Origin: Demequina pelophila
GTDB lineage: Bacteria; Actinomycetota; Actinomycetes; Actinomycetales; Demequinaceae
DNA: 64,000 nucleotides
Reading direction: 5' to 3'
Assembly: GCF_000971175.1 (NCBI RefSeq)
Contig: NZ_BBLY01000007.1
Coordinates: 62,001-126,000 of the forward strand
Part shown: in pieces, positions 16,577 to 26,286 of the stretch
How the letters are laid out: every line of letters begins with the position of its first letter
Numbering within the stretch: position 1 is the first letter of the stretch
Made by a program: the position numbers and the translations under genes
Notes under the pieces: generated by a model
What the model was told of the DNA's origin: nothing
The model's input: only the letters and a program-made list of their open reading frames with translations
Database searches by the model: none

Positions 16577-16683
16577 GGGACGAGGTTATTCCGGCCGCGC
16601 CGCAGGATGCGGGAGGCGTGCGGGAGGCGTGCGGGAAGCCCCGCGCCCTTGCCGCTGTTCCTACCGGTCGGGAGGATGACACG

Positions 16684-17133
16684 GTGGACGTCGACGCAGC
16701 GCTGCAGGCCGCGGGCCGCGGCGACCGCCGCGCGTTCGACCGGGTCATCGACGCGACGCTGCCGGCCGCCTGGTCCCACGCGCTGGCCGTCTGCGGCGAC
16801 CCCGACGCCGCCGCGCGCGCCGCCGAGCGCGCCCTCGTCGAGGCCTGGAGGTCCGCCCCCGCGCTGGAATCCCCGGCCGATGCGCGGGCCTGGGTCCTCG
16901 CCCTCGCCCACCGGTTCGCCCGGGCCGAGCGGGCGGGCGGCCCCCTCCCCCTGCCCGACGCGGCCCGCGGATCCCTCGCCCGCCTGCCCGTGCCGCAGCG
17001 CGAGGCGCTCGAGGCCTGCTGGGCCGGCGGCCTCACGGTCGATCAGGCCGCGCGCCGGCTGGACACGGACGCCGACACGGTCGCGCTGCGGCTCGGCGGC
17101 GCCCTCGCCGCCCTCGCGGGGACGCGCCCATGA
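16684..17133 (+). CDS. Degenerate ECF RNA polymerase sigma factor
   Basis: A 149-aa sigma70-family protein, shorter than the usual 170-200 aa. Region 2 is recognisable (GDRRAFDRVID, then GDPDAAARAAERALVEAW replacing the usual DAEDxxQExFxxxW), and region 4 reads LPVPQREALEACWAGGLTVDQAARRL. Conserved acidic and aromatic residues of region 2 are weakened. The GTG start at 16684 has GGGAGG 8 nt upstream. It overlaps the anti-sigma gene by 4 nt, the classical sigma/anti-sigma arrangement. Confidence 0.7.
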   Translation: MDVDAALQAAGRGDRRAFDRVIDATLPAAWSHALAVCGDPDAAARAAERALVEAWRSAPALESPADARAWVLALAHRFARAERAGGPLPLPDAARGSLARLPVPQREALEACWAGGLTVDQAARRLDTDADTVALRLGGALAALAGTRP

Positions 17134-17870
17134 TGGAGCCGCACGACCACGCGGGCGCCTTCGCGCTCGGCGCGCTGCCTCCGGGGCGAGCGGAGGCCTT
17201 CGAGACGCATCTGCGCGGCTGCGCCGCCTGCCGGCGGCACCTGGTCGCGCTCTCCCCCGGCGTCGCCCTCCTGGCGGGGGACGATGCGCCGGTCGCCCCG
17301 GGCGGCTCTCTCGCCACTCCCGACGGCCTCGCCACGCGCATCCGGGCGGCGGTCGATGCCACGGAGCAGGAGGTGCCCGGCGGCGCGCCGCCTCGCCCCG
17401 GGTGGACCCGGGTCGCGATCGGGGCGGGACTGGTGCTGGCGGCCGCGGGCGTGATCATCGGCACGGTGACCGTCATCGACGACTTCAACCGGCCGCCGGT
17501 CGTCGAGGCGCGCTCGGACCACGACCGCATCCGCACGGCCGCGGACCGGGTCGACTACGCGATCGGCGACGCGTCCGTGTGGGTCTCGCGCGCGGTGGGC
17601 GGGGAGGAGCTCGACGGCGTCGCGCTCGGCGGCGACCTGCCCGAGCCCGCCGAGGGACGCACCTACCAGCTGTGGGTGCGCGGCGCGGACCAGGTCACCG
17701 CCGGTCCGCAGGCGGTCCGCACCCCGGACGGGAGCTGGGCGGCGGCGTGGCTCGCGGACCTCACCGGCGCGACGGCCATCGTGCTGTCGACCGAGCCCGA
17801 GGGAGGGTCGGGCGCGCCCACCGACGTCGTCGCGGAGGTCGACCTCGCCCGACCGGTCGGCGACGACTGA
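17130..17870 (+). CDS. RskA-type transmembrane anti-sigma factor
   Basis: A 246-aa protein. The N-terminal zinc-binding anti-sigma domain has the HxxxCxxC motif in THLRGCAACRRHL (residues 28-40). A single transmembrane helix follows (VAIGAGLVLAAAGVIIGTVTV, about residues 93-113) and a C-terminal extracytoplasmic RskA domain (EGRTYQLWVRGADQV, IVLSTEPEGG). It should hold the partner sigma at the membrane until proteolysis. The ATGA overlap with the sigma gene supports co-translation. The codons at 17278 contain a GGGACGATGC copy encoding GDDA in the linker. Confidence 0.85.
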   Translation: MMEPHDHAGAFALGALPPGRAEAFETHLRGCAACRRHLVALSPGVALLAGDDAPVAPGGSLATPDGLATRIRAAVDATEQEVPGGAPPRPGWTRVAIGAGLVLAAAGVIIGTVTVIDDFNRPPVVEARSDHDRIRTAADRVDYAIGDASVWVSRAVGGEELDGVALGGDLPEPAEGRTYQLWVRGADQVTAGPQAVRTPDGSWAAAWLADLTGATAIVLSTEPEGGSGAPTDVVAEVDLARPVGDD

Positions 17871-17962
17871 GGCGACCGGCGCATCGTCCTCGGGCGACCC
17901 GCGCATCGTCCCTGGGACCGCAGGTGCCGCCCGCGGGCGGGCGGAATGGAACAATGTCCCCC

Positions 17963-20773
17963 ATGACTTCTCGCATCCCTGACAAGGCCACCGTCGACGG
18001 ACTCGAGGACCGCTGGAACGAGGCGTGGGAGGCCCAGGGCACCTACCGCTTCGACGCGTCGAAGACCCGCGAGGAGGTCTACTCGATCGACACGCCGCCG
18101 CCGACGGTCTCGGGCTCGCTGCACGTGGGCCACGTGTTCAGCTACACGCACACCGACGTGGTGGCGCGCTACCAGCGCATGCGCGGCCGCGAGGTGTTCT
18201 ACCCCATGGGGTGGGACGACAACGGCCTGCCCACCGAGCGCCGCGTGCAGAACTACTACGGCGTCCGCTGCGACCCGTCCCTGCCGTACACCGAGGGCTT
18301 CGTGCCCCCGCACTCGGGCGGGGCCAAGTCCGTCAAGGCCGCGGACCAGGTGCCCATCTCGCGCCGCAACTTCGTGGAGCTGTGCGAGGAGCTCACCGAG
18401 CAGGACGAGCAGCAGTTCGAGGCGCTGTGGCGCCACCTGGGCCTGTCCGTCGACTGGTCGCGCACATACCAGACCATCTCCCCGTCGTCGCAGGCGGTCG
18501 CCCAGCAGGCGTTCCTGCGTGGCCTCGCGCGCGGCGAGTGCTACCAGGCCGAGGCCCCCACCCTGTGGGACGTCACCTTCCGCACCGCGGTCGCTCAGGC
18601 CGAGCTCGAGGACCGCGACCGCCCCGGCGCCTACCACCGCCTCGCGTTCGAGCCCGCCGCGGACCTCGAGGAGGCCACCGGCTCGTACGGCTCGGTGTAC
18701 ATCGAGACCACCCGCCCCGAGCTGCTCGCCGCGTGCGTGGCGCTCGTGGCGCACCCGGACGACGAGCGCTACCAGCCGATGTTCGGCAAGCACGTGCGCA
18801 CGCCGCTGTTCGGCGTCGAGGTGCCCATCGTCCCCCACCACCTCGCGCAGCCGGACAAGGGCTCGGGCATCGCGATGATCTGCACCTTCGGCGACATCAC
18901 CGACGTGACGTGGTGGCGCGAGCTGCGCCTGCCCACGCGCCCGGTGGTCGGCTGGGACGGCAGGATCCTGGCCGATGCACCGGCCGGGATCACCTCGGAG
19001 GAGGGCCTGGCCGCGTATGCCGAGATCGCCGGGCTCACCGTGTTCTCCGCGCAGAAGCGCATCGTCGAGATGCTGGTCGAGGCCGGCCTCATGGAGGGCG
19101 AGCCGCGCACCATCTCCCACCCGGTGAAGTTCTTCGAGAAGGGCGACAAGCCGCTCGAGATCGTCTCCACCCGCCAGTGGTACATCCGCAACGGCGGCAC
19201 CGACGCGGACCTCAACGAGGCGCTGGTGGCGCGCGGCGCGGAGCTGGGCTTCGAGCCCGACTTCATGCGCGTGCGCTACGAGAACTGGGTCAAGGGCCTC
19301 ACCGGCGACTGGCTCATCTCGCGCCAGCGCTTCTTCGGCGTGCCCATCCCCGTCTGGTACCCGGTGCTCGCGGACGGCTCGCCCGACTACGACCACCCGC
19401 TGGTGCCGTCCGAGGACGCGCTGCCCGTCGACCCGTCCACCGATGTCCCCGCGGGCTACAGCGCAGACCAGCGCGACGTGCCCGGCGGCTTCACCGGCGA
19501 GAAGGACATCATGGACACGTGGGCGACGTCCTCGCTCACCCCGCAGATCGTGTGCGGCTGGCGCGACGACCCGGCGCTGTTCGCCGCGACGTTCCCCATG
19601 GACCTGCGCCCCCAGGGCCAGGACATCATCCGCACCTGGCTCTTCTCGACCGTGGTGCGCTCGCACGCCGAGCACGGCTGCCTGCCGTGGAAGCACGCCG
19701 CGATCTCCGGCTGGATCCTCGACCCCGACCGCAAGAAGATGTCGAAGTCCAAGGGCAATGTGGTCACGCCCATGGGCCTGCTCGAGCAGCACGGCTCGGA
19801 CGCGGTGCGCTACTGGGCCGCCGCGGCGCGCCTGGGCACCGACGCGGCGTTCGACGAGGGCCAGATGAAGATCGGCCGTCGCCTCGCGATGAAGATCCTC
19901 AACGCCTCGAAGTTCGTGCTGGGCGCGACCGGGATCTCCACGGCGGCGAACGAGTCGCTCGAGTCCGGGATCGACGCCGCGGCGCACGTCACCGCCGCGC
20001 CGGTGACCGAGCCGCTCGACCAGGCCATGCTCGGCGCTCTCGCCGACGTGGTGGACGCCGCCACCGCGGCGCTCGAGGCGTACGACCACACGCGTGCGCT
20101 CGAGGTCGCGGAGACGCTGTTCTGGACGTTCTGCGACGACTATGTGGAGCTGGTCAAGGCCCGCGCCTACGATGGCGCCGCGCCGGGTGCCGCGATCGAC
20201 CCGCTGGCGCCGTGCGCGCCGGAGGCCGCCTCCGCGCGTGCCGCGCTGACGCTCGCGCTCGACACCTTCCTGCGCCTGTTCGCGCCGGTGCTGCCCTTCG
20301 CGACCGAGGAGGTGTGGTCGTGGTTCCGCTCGGGTTCCATCCACCGCGCCCCGTGGCCGGAGTCGGCGCCGCTGCGCGAGGCCGTGGGTGGTGGGGCCGG
20401 GGCCTCCTCCCCCGCCTCCGCCTCCTCCCCCGTCTCCTCCCCCGTCTCCTCCGCGCTCTCGGGCGCCGCGTTCCTCACCGCCACCGGTGAGGCGCTCTCG
20501 GCGCTGCGCAAGCTCAAGTCGGACGCCAAGGTGCCCCAGCGCACGCCCATCGAGTCGGTGGACCTGCTGGTGCCCGAGGCCAAGGTCGCGGCCGTGCGTG
20601 CCGCCGAGCCCGACCTCAAGGCCGCCGGCCGCGTGGTCACGATGCAGATCGTGGACGCGATGGCGGCCCTCGAGCCGGGCGTGGACGGACTCGTCAACAC
20701 GGACGGCGCCCCCGACGAGATCGCGGACCCCAACGTCATGCGCACGGAGAACGTGGTCCTGGGCGAGGCGTAG
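17963..20773 (+). CDS. valS: Valine--tRNA ligase
   Basis: Class I aminoacyl-tRNA synthetase charging tRNA-Val; about 936 aa. The HIGH motif is HVGH in SGSLHVGHVF, and the KMSKS motif is intact in KKMSKSKGN. The editing domain (VYIETTRPELLAACVALVAHPDD) is present. YYGVRCDPSLPYTEGF marks the variant form with an elongated N-terminal catalytic insert. A Ser/Pro-rich segment (SSPVSSPVSS) at nucleotides 20400-20460 comes from a 12-nt tandem repeat inside the anticodon-binding domain. ATG 17963 was preferred over an ATG 9 nt earlier because AACAAT precedes it by 7 nt, as in leaderless genes. Confidence 0.95.
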   Translation: MTSRIPDKATVDGLEDRWNEAWEAQGTYRFDASKTREEVYSIDTPPPTVSGSLHVGHVFSYTHTDVVARYQRMRGREVFYPMGWDDNGLPTERRVQNYYGVRCDPSLPYTEGFVPPHSGGAKSVKAADQVPISRRNFVELCEELTEQDEQQFEALWRHLGLSVDWSRTYQTISPSSQAVAQQAFLRGLARGECYQAEAPTLWDVTFRTAVAQAELEDRDRPGAYHRLAFEPAADLEEATGSYGSVYIETTRPELLAACVALVAHPDDERYQPMFGKHVRTPLFGVEVPIVPHHLAQPDKGSGIAMICTFGDITDVTWWRELRLPTRPVVGWDGRILADAPAGITSEEGLAAYAEIAGLTVFSAQKRIVEMLVEAGLMEGEPRTISHPVKFFEKGDKPLEIVSTRQWYIRNGGTDADLNEALVARGAELGFEPDFMRVRYENWVKGLTGDWLISRQRFFGVPIPVWYPVLADGSPDYDHPLVPSEDALPVDPSTDVPAGYSADQRDVPGGFTGEKDIMDTWATSSLTPQIVCGWRDDPALFAATFPMDLRPQGQDIIRTWLFSTVVRSHAEHGCLPWKHAAISGWILDPDRKKMSKSKGNVVTPMGLLEQHGSDAVRYWAAAARLGTDAAFDEGQMKIGRRLAMKILNASKFVLGATGISTAANESLESGIDAAAHVTAAPVTEPLDQAMLGALADVVDAATAALEAYDHTRALEVAETLFWTFCDDYVELVKARAYDGAAPGAAIDPLAPCAPEAASARAALTLALDTFLRLFAPVLPFATEEVWSWFRSGSIHRAPWPESAPLREAVGGGAGASSPASASSPVSSPVSSALSGAAFLTATGEALSALRKLKSDAKVPQRTPIESVDLLVPEAKVAAVRAAEPDLKAAGRVVTMQIVDAMAALEPGVDGLVNTDGAPDEIADPNVMRTENVVLGEA
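20404..20458 (+). repeat. 12-nt tandem repeat within valS
   Basis: Units of TCCTCCCCCGTC (two exact, with TCCTCCCCCGCC and TCCTCCGCGCTC as degenerate neighbours) encode a Ser-Ser-Pro-Val run. Such in-frame repeats can change length by slippage. Confidence 0.6.
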
Positions 20774-20845
20774 CCCCGACCCTCGACGCTCCAGCAGCCT
20801 CGCGAACCGATCCCCTGCCCGTCCCCGCGCGGGTAGGCCCCCTCC

Positions 20846-20906
20846 CGAAATGGGTAGGTGGTGGTCGGTTTCGCGAGGTTGCTGCGTCTGAGGGGTAGCT
20901 CATGGT
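20846..20906 (-). repeat. 55-nt dispersed repeat, copy 1
   Basis: Read on the minus strand this is CTACCCCTCAGACGCAGC followed by AACCTCGCGAAACCGACC and ACCACCTACCCATTTCG. It matches copies at 21960-22022 (inverted relative to this one) and 32068-32122. Copies 1 and 2 flank the endonuclease-like gene. Confidence 0.8.
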
Positions 20907-21027
20907 CGTTTCCCGCGACCACCACCCCGTCCCGGCCGATGTCCCCAGGCCCCGACGCAAAGGCGCAGTCCGCAGCCGGGACCGGGAAGGCGCGCTCGCA
21001 GTCCCTCGCCCCGCCTACAACGGTGGC

Positions 21028-21957
21028 GTGACACACCTGCGATCACTCCCCGATCTCGCGCCGGGACTGACCCTCGCCGAGGCCCTGGCGCGCGAACCTC
21101 GCGCCTTCACCTTCGCCGAGCTCGCCGGCCTCGCGACCGCGCGCAAGGCTCGCACCGCGATCGCTCGCGGCGAGGTCACGCGCCTCCTCCCCGACGCGTA
21201 CGTCGGCGCGATCCACCGCGACTCGTTCGCCGCCCGGGTCGACGCCGCGCTCCTGTGGGCCGGCCCCGCCGCGGCGGTGTCGGGCTCGTCAGCGATGTTC
21301 ATCTGGGGCTTCCTCGCACAGCCACCCGCGCAGGTCGAGATCGCGCTGCCGCACCCGAGCCATCCCCAGACCCCGGACTGGCTGCGCCTCCGCCGCGTGA
21401 CGTGGGATCCGCCCGTCAGCCGGGTGGGCGCCCTCACGGTCATGGGCCCGTCGCACGCCGTGATCCTCGGATACGGCCGCCTGCCCAGGAGGGATCGCGC
21501 CTCCGCGCTGTACCGGGCGATCCGCACGGGACTCGTCTCCGCCGCCGGCCTGCAGGCCACCCTGGAGTCGGTCCCCCGCGTGCCCGAACGCCGCGAACTC
21601 GTGGACCGGCTCCAAGCCGCGGCAGCCGGGTCGGAGAGCTACCTCGAGGAGGCGGGCCTGCGCCGCGTGTTCAACACCCGCGAGTTCTCGCGCTTCATCC
21701 GGCAGCACTCGGTGGTCGTGCAAGGCCTCCGGTTCAGACTCGACATGTTCGACGCCGAGACGCTCACCGCCGTCGAGCTCGACGGCGCCGCCTACCACTC
21801 GAGCCCCGAGCAGCGCCTGCGCGACAACCAGCGCGACGCGTTGCTCGCGACGGTCGGGATTCAGACGATCCGCCTGCCGTATCACGATGTGGTCGAACGG
21901 CCCGACTGGTGTCGAGCGCTCGTCAGAGGGGTCCTCGTGTCGCGGTCCGGCACGTGA
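21028..21957 (+). CDS. AbiEi-like / DUF559-type endonuclease-domain protein
   Basis: A 309-aa protein of a type common as multicopy genes in Micrococcales. Residues 1-100 resemble a winged-helix AbiEi-like region (FTFAELAGLATARKARTAIARGE). The C-terminal domain (about 200-309) resembles the Vsr/DUF559 nuclease fold: GSESYLEE, FRLDMFDAETLTAVELDG, RDNQRDALLATVGIQTIRLPY. The ExD/D pattern suggests a PD-(D/E)xK-like active site. The GTG start at 21028 has TACAAC 6 nt upstream. The upstream ATG at 20902 falls inside the repeat and was rejected. Function unproven. It is bracketed by inverted copies of a 55-nt repeat. Confidence 0.7.
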   Translation: MTHLRSLPDLAPGLTLAEALAREPRAFTFAELAGLATARKARTAIARGEVTRLLPDAYVGAIHRDSFAARVDAALLWAGPAAAVSGSSAMFIWGFLAQPPAQVEIALPHPSHPQTPDWLRLRRVTWDPPVSRVGALTVMGPSHAVILGYGRLPRRDRASALYRAIRTGLVSAAGLQATLESVPRVPERRELVDRLQAAAAGSESYLEEAGLRRVFNTREFSRFIRQHSVVVQGLRFRLDMFDAETLTAVELDGAAYHSSPEQRLRDNQRDALLATVGIQTIRLPYHDVVERPDWCRALVRGVLVSRSGT

Positions 21958-21959
21958 AC

Positions 21960-22022
21960 GACACTGAGCTACCCCTCAGACGCAGCAACCTCACGGAACC
22001 GACCACCATCTACCCATTCCGA
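21960..22022 (+). repeat. 55-nt dispersed repeat, copy 2
   Basis: CTACCCCTCAGACGCAGC is followed by AACCTCACGGAACCGACC and ACCATCTACCCATTCCG. About 4 differences from copy 1. It starts right after the stop codon of the endonuclease-like gene and is inverted relative to copy 1. Confidence 0.8.
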
Positions 22023-22072
22023 GGAAGGGGCCGTGGGGCGGAGGCGGGGCTCGCCCGAGAACGCGAAGCCGG

Positions 22073-23326
<1,254 letters not shown>

Positions 23327-23533
23327 CGAGAGACTCCTCGTTAGACTTCCGTGCCCTTCTAGAGTAGGGCCCGCCTCCGACATCCGTGCGGGCGGCGCGC
23401 CGCCCGCCCTCGGCAACCGCGCCGGAGCAGGGACGATGCGCGCCTCACCGACGCCCTCACACCTCGCCGTGCGCCCGAGCGGGACACCGTCCGAGGCCCG
23501 CGCGCACGCCTCACCGCAGCCCGGATACGCGCG

Positions 23534-23573
23534 AGGGGCGCCGGCCCCGGCACGAGGCCGGCACCGACGCCCC
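23534..23573 (-). terminator. GC-rich hairpin after clpP2
   Basis: GGGGCGCCGGCC pairs with GGCCGG and CGCCCC, interrupted by CACCGA, just downstream of the clpP2 stop. No U-tract is evident. It may attenuate read-through into clpX. Confidence 0.35.
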
Positions 23574-23588
23574 AGGCGTCACAGCAGG

Positions 23589-24290
23589 TCAGGCGGGCTT
23601 GACCACCGGGTTCACGCCCTTGCGCGACTCGAGCACCTGGTCGACCAGGCCGTACTCGCGGGCCTGCTCGGCCGAGAGGAACGTGTCGCGCTCGATGTCC
23701 TCGCGCACCTTCTCGGGCGTCTGGCCCGAGTGGAAGGCGAGCGTGTTCTCGAGCCACTCGCGCATGCGGAGCATCTCCTCCGCGTAGATCTCGATGTCCG
23801 AGGCCTGCGCGCGGGCGCCGCCCTCGATGCGCGGCTGGTGGATCATCACGCGGGCGTTGGGCAGCGCGAGGCGCTTGCCGGGCGAGCCCGCCGCGAGCAC
23901 CACGGCCGCCGCGGAGGCGGCCTGGCCCAGGCACACCGTCTGGATCTCCGGCTTGATGTACTGCATCGTGTCGTAGATCGCGGTGAGCGCGGTCTGCGAG
24001 CCACCGGGCGAGTTGATGTACAGGGTGATGAGGCGGTCCGGGTCCTGCGACTCGAGCACGAGCAGCTGGGCCATCACGTCGTCCGCCGAGGCGTCGTCGA
24101 TCTGGACGCCCAGGAAGATGATGCGGTCCTCGAACAGCTTCGCGTACGGGTCCTGGCGCTTGAAGCCGTAGGCCGTGCGCTCCTCGAACGACGGCAGGAT
24201 GTAGCGCGACGACGGTCCCGCCGGGGCCACGCCGCCGAAGGAGCCGGCCGTGCGACCGGCGGCCTCGAATGCTCGCTGGATGTCGCTCAC
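23589..24290 (-). CDS. clpP2: ATP-dependent Clp protease proteolytic subunit ClpP2
   Basis: A 233-aa serine protease subunit, with an N-terminal extension of about 30 residues and the ClpP fold after it. The catalytic triad is visible: Ser in [14 protein letters not shown], His in VMIHQPR, Asp in [16 protein letters not shown] forms the oligomer-interface loop. In actinobacteria ClpP1 and ClpP2 form a mixed tetradecamer. Start and stop overlap with clpP1 by 4 nt, ensuring coupled synthesis. Confidence 0.95.
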   Translation of the reverse strand: MSDIQRAFEAAGRTAGSFGGVAPAGPSSRYILPSFEERTAYGFKRQDPYAKLFEDRIIFLGVQIDDASADDVMAQLLVLESQDPDRLITLYINSPGGSQTALTAIYDTMQYIKPEIQTVCLGQAASAAAVVLAAGSPGKRLALPNARVMIHQPRIEGGARAQASDIEIYAEEMLRMREWLENTLAFHSGQTPEKVREDIERDTFLSAEQAREYGLVDQVLESRKGVNPVVKPA

Positions 24291-24901
24291 GCCTTGCCTC
24301 CCTGGGACTTGTCGCCGGCCTCGACGGCGTGCTTGATGACCTTGTCGACGAAGCCGTACTCGAGCGCCTCGTCCGCCGTGAACCAGCGGTCGCGGTCGGC
24401 GTCCTTGGTCACCTGCTCCAGGGACTTGCCGGTCTGCTCCGCCGTGAGCTCCGCGAGCACCTTCTTCATGTGCATGATGAGCTCCGCGTTGATGCGGATG
24501 TCCGTGGTGGTGCCGTAGATGCCGCCCGACGGCTGGTGCATCATCACGCGGGCGTGCGGGGTCGCGTAGCGCTTGCCCGGCGCGCCGGAGCTCAGCAGGA
24601 ACTGGCCCATCGACGCCGCCATGCCCATCGCGACGGTCGCGACGTCCGGCTTGATGTACTGCATCGTGTCGTAGATCGCCATGCCCGCGGTGATCGAGCC
24701 GCCGGGGCTGTTGATGTACAGGTAGATGTCCTTCTCGGGGTCCTCCGCCGCGAGCAGCATCATCTGGGCGCAGATGGCGTTCGCGTTGTCGTCGCGCACC
24801 TCGTCGCCCAGCCAGATGATGCGCTCACGCAGCAGCCTGTTGAAGATCGAGTCGTTGAGCGCCATCCCGGGCCCCTCGCCTCGCGCCGTGATCTCGTTCA
24901 C
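24287..24901 (-). CDS. clpP1: ATP-dependent Clp protease proteolytic subunit ClpP1
   Basis: A 204-aa serine protease subunit; pair of ClpP2. Ser is in [14 protein letters not shown], His in VMMHQPSG, Asp in [19 protein letters not shown] is intact. The GTG start at 24901 was chosen for the strong ACAGGAGGAGACTC upstream; an internal ATG (MALNDSIF) 36 nt later is possible. It is the first gene of the clpP1P2 operon. About 100 bp upstream lies a palindromic pair of GGGACGATGC motifs. Confidence 0.95.
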   Translation of the reverse strand: MNEITARGEGPGMALNDSIFNRLLRERIIWLGDEVRDDNANAICAQMMLLAAEDPEKDIYLYINSPGGSITAGMAIYDTMQYIKPDVATVAMGMAASMGQFLLSSGAPGKRYATPHARVMMHQPSGGIYGTTTDIRINAELIMHMKKVLAELTAEQTGKSLEQVTKDADRDRWFTADEALEYGFVDKVIKHAVEAGDKSQGGKA

Positions 24902-25002
24902 GAGTCTCCTCCTGTCAAGGGTTCTGCTTGACCCTAACGCGTGGCACCGACACCCACCCCCCGCGCCGCCCCAGGTTTCGCTACGGGGTGAACGGAACCC
25001 CT

Positions 25003-25024
25003 GCATCGTCCCCCGGGACGATGC
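25003..25024. repeat. Palindromic pair of GGGACGATGC motifs
   Basis: GCATCGTCCC, two C residues, then GGGACGATGC form a perfect 10-bp inverted repeat. It is placed 102-123 bp upstream of clpP1 and about 130 bp upstream of a divergent DUF4190 gene. It is the only place in the window where two exact copies face each other, so it may be a full operator. Confidence 0.7.
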
Positions 25025-25151
25025 GATGCCCCCTCGGGGCGGTCCCCGATGCCCCGGGCGCGGGGATCGGGCGGGCGGACGATGCGCGGGCGGGCCGCCG
25101 GGTCTAGCGTCGGGAGAGGAGGCACCCACCACCGCGACGAGGAGGGGCATC

Positions 25152-25598
25152 ATGACCACCGCACCCGAGAACGAGCCGGCGCCGCAGGGCGCGGCTCCCC
25201 CGCCCCAGGCGGGGCCGCCGCCCCAGTACGCGGCGCCGCAGCACCACGCCTATCAGCCCTACCCGCAGCAGGTGCCGCCGCCGGTGCCGCCGCGCGATCC
25301 GCGCACGGAGAAGAACTGGATGGGCACGCTCTCGCTCGTGCTGTCGCTGCTGGGCCTGTTCACGTGGTTCACGGCGATCGCGGGCATCGTGCTCGGCCAC
25401 CTGAGCCAGAGCGCGGCCAAGCGCGGCGAGGCGGACAACCAGGGCATGGGCCTCGCGGGGCTCATCGTCGGCTACGTGATCGTCGGCATCGGGATGCTGC
25501 TGCTCGTCGCGGTCGTGGCGCTCACCTTGGGCTTCGCCGGGTGGGCGATCGGCGAGTGCGCCGGCTCGAACCCCGCCGACTGGTGCACCGGCGACTGA
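25152..25598 (+). CDS. DUF4190 domain membrane protein, copy A
   Basis: A 148-aa protein. Residues 1-50 are a Pro/Gln/Ala-rich disordered tail; two transmembrane helices follow ([47 protein letters not shown]). [27 protein letters not shown] is the DUF4190 hallmark loop. A GACGAGGAGGGGCATC site precedes the ATG. It is a paralogue of the next gene. Function unknown. Confidence 0.8.
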   Translation: MTTAPENEPAPQGAAPPPQAGPPPQYAAPQHHAYQPYPQQVPPPVPPRDPRTEKNWMGTLSLVLSLLGLFTWFTAIAGIVLGHLSQSAAKRGEADNQGMGLAGLIVGYVIVGIGMLLLVAVVALTLGFAGWAIGECAGSNPADWCTGD

Positions 25599-25676
25599 GG
25601 CCGCCGGCTCGACCCGACACCGCATCGTCCCCCGCCTGGACTAGCGTGGAACCAGGCACGATCAAGGAGAACCGCC

Positions 25677-26192
25677 ATGAGCGACCAGCGACCCGACAAC
25701 GCCGACGACCCGTACCGCTCCCCCGAGGCCCAGCAGCCGCCCCAGCCGCAACAGCCTCCGCAGGGCGACCCCTACGCGGCGCCGCAGGGCCAGTACGCAC
25801 AGCCGCAGTACGGGCAGCCCCAGCCCGCCCAGCCCGGCCAGCCGCAGTACGCGCAGCAGCCGTACGGCCAGCAGCCCGGCTACCCGCCGCAGGCGGCGCC
25901 GGCGCAGTACGCCACGACCAAGCCGCGCACGTGGATGAACGTCGTGTCGCTGGTGACCAGCCTGCTGGGCATCGGGCTCGCGGGCGTGATCTTCGGCCAC
26001 CTGGGCGTGAGCGCCGCGAACAAGGGCGAGGCCGACTACAAGGGCCTGGGCATCGCGGGCCTGATCCTGGGCTACCTCCAGATCCTGCTGGGCATCGCGT
26101 TCCTCATCTTCGCGGTGATCGCGGTGACGTCCTGCGCCAACGACCCGGCGTGCACCGACTGGTGGAACTCGATCACGGTCGAGACCTCCTGA
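25677..26192 (+). CDS. DUF4190 domain membrane protein, copy B
   Basis: A 171-aa paralogue of the preceding gene. Its N-terminal 80 residues are Gln/Pro/Tyr-rich (for example QPQYGQPQPAQPGQPQ), then helices NVVSLVTSLLGIGLAGVIFG and LILGYLQILLGIAFLIFAVIAV flanking GHLGVSAANKGEADYKGLGIAG. Two Cys are near the C-terminus. CAAGGAGAACCGCC is a clear ribosome-binding site. A GCATCGTCCC motif begins 55 bp before the ATG. A strong bidirectional terminator follows. Confidence 0.8.
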   Translation: MSDQRPDNADDPYRSPEAQQPPQPQQPPQGDPYAAPQGQYAQPQYGQPQPAQPGQPQYAQQPYGQQPGYPPQAAPAQYATTKPRTWMNVVSLVTSLLGIGLAGVIFGHLGVSAANKGEADYKGLGIAGLILGYLQILLGIAFLIFAVIAVTSCANDPACTDWWNSITVETS

Positions 26193-26220
26193 GCGACCCC
26201 GGACGCCGCGTCCGGACAGC

Positions 26221-26258
26221 ACGACGCCCCGGTCACCGTGCGGTGACCGGGGCGTCGT
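26221..26258. terminator. Bidirectional terminator, 17-bp perfect stem
   Basis: ACGACGCCCCGGTCACC and GGTGACCGGGGCGTCGT pair perfectly around a GTGC loop between the convergent DUF4190 and trigger factor genes. Confidence 0.85.
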
Positions 26259-26286
26259 CGCGTGCGGGCCGGACGGCCCGGGCGGG

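Noticed and set aside
17871-17962. T-box riboswitch upstream of valS
   Set aside because: Only 92 bp are available, no T-box sequence or specifier hairpin is visible, and the valS start appears leaderless.
20902-21027. N-terminal extension of the endonuclease-like gene starting at the ATG at 20902
   Set aside because: It begins inside the 55-nt repeat, has no ribosome-binding site, and the family-like sequence starts at the GTG at 21028.
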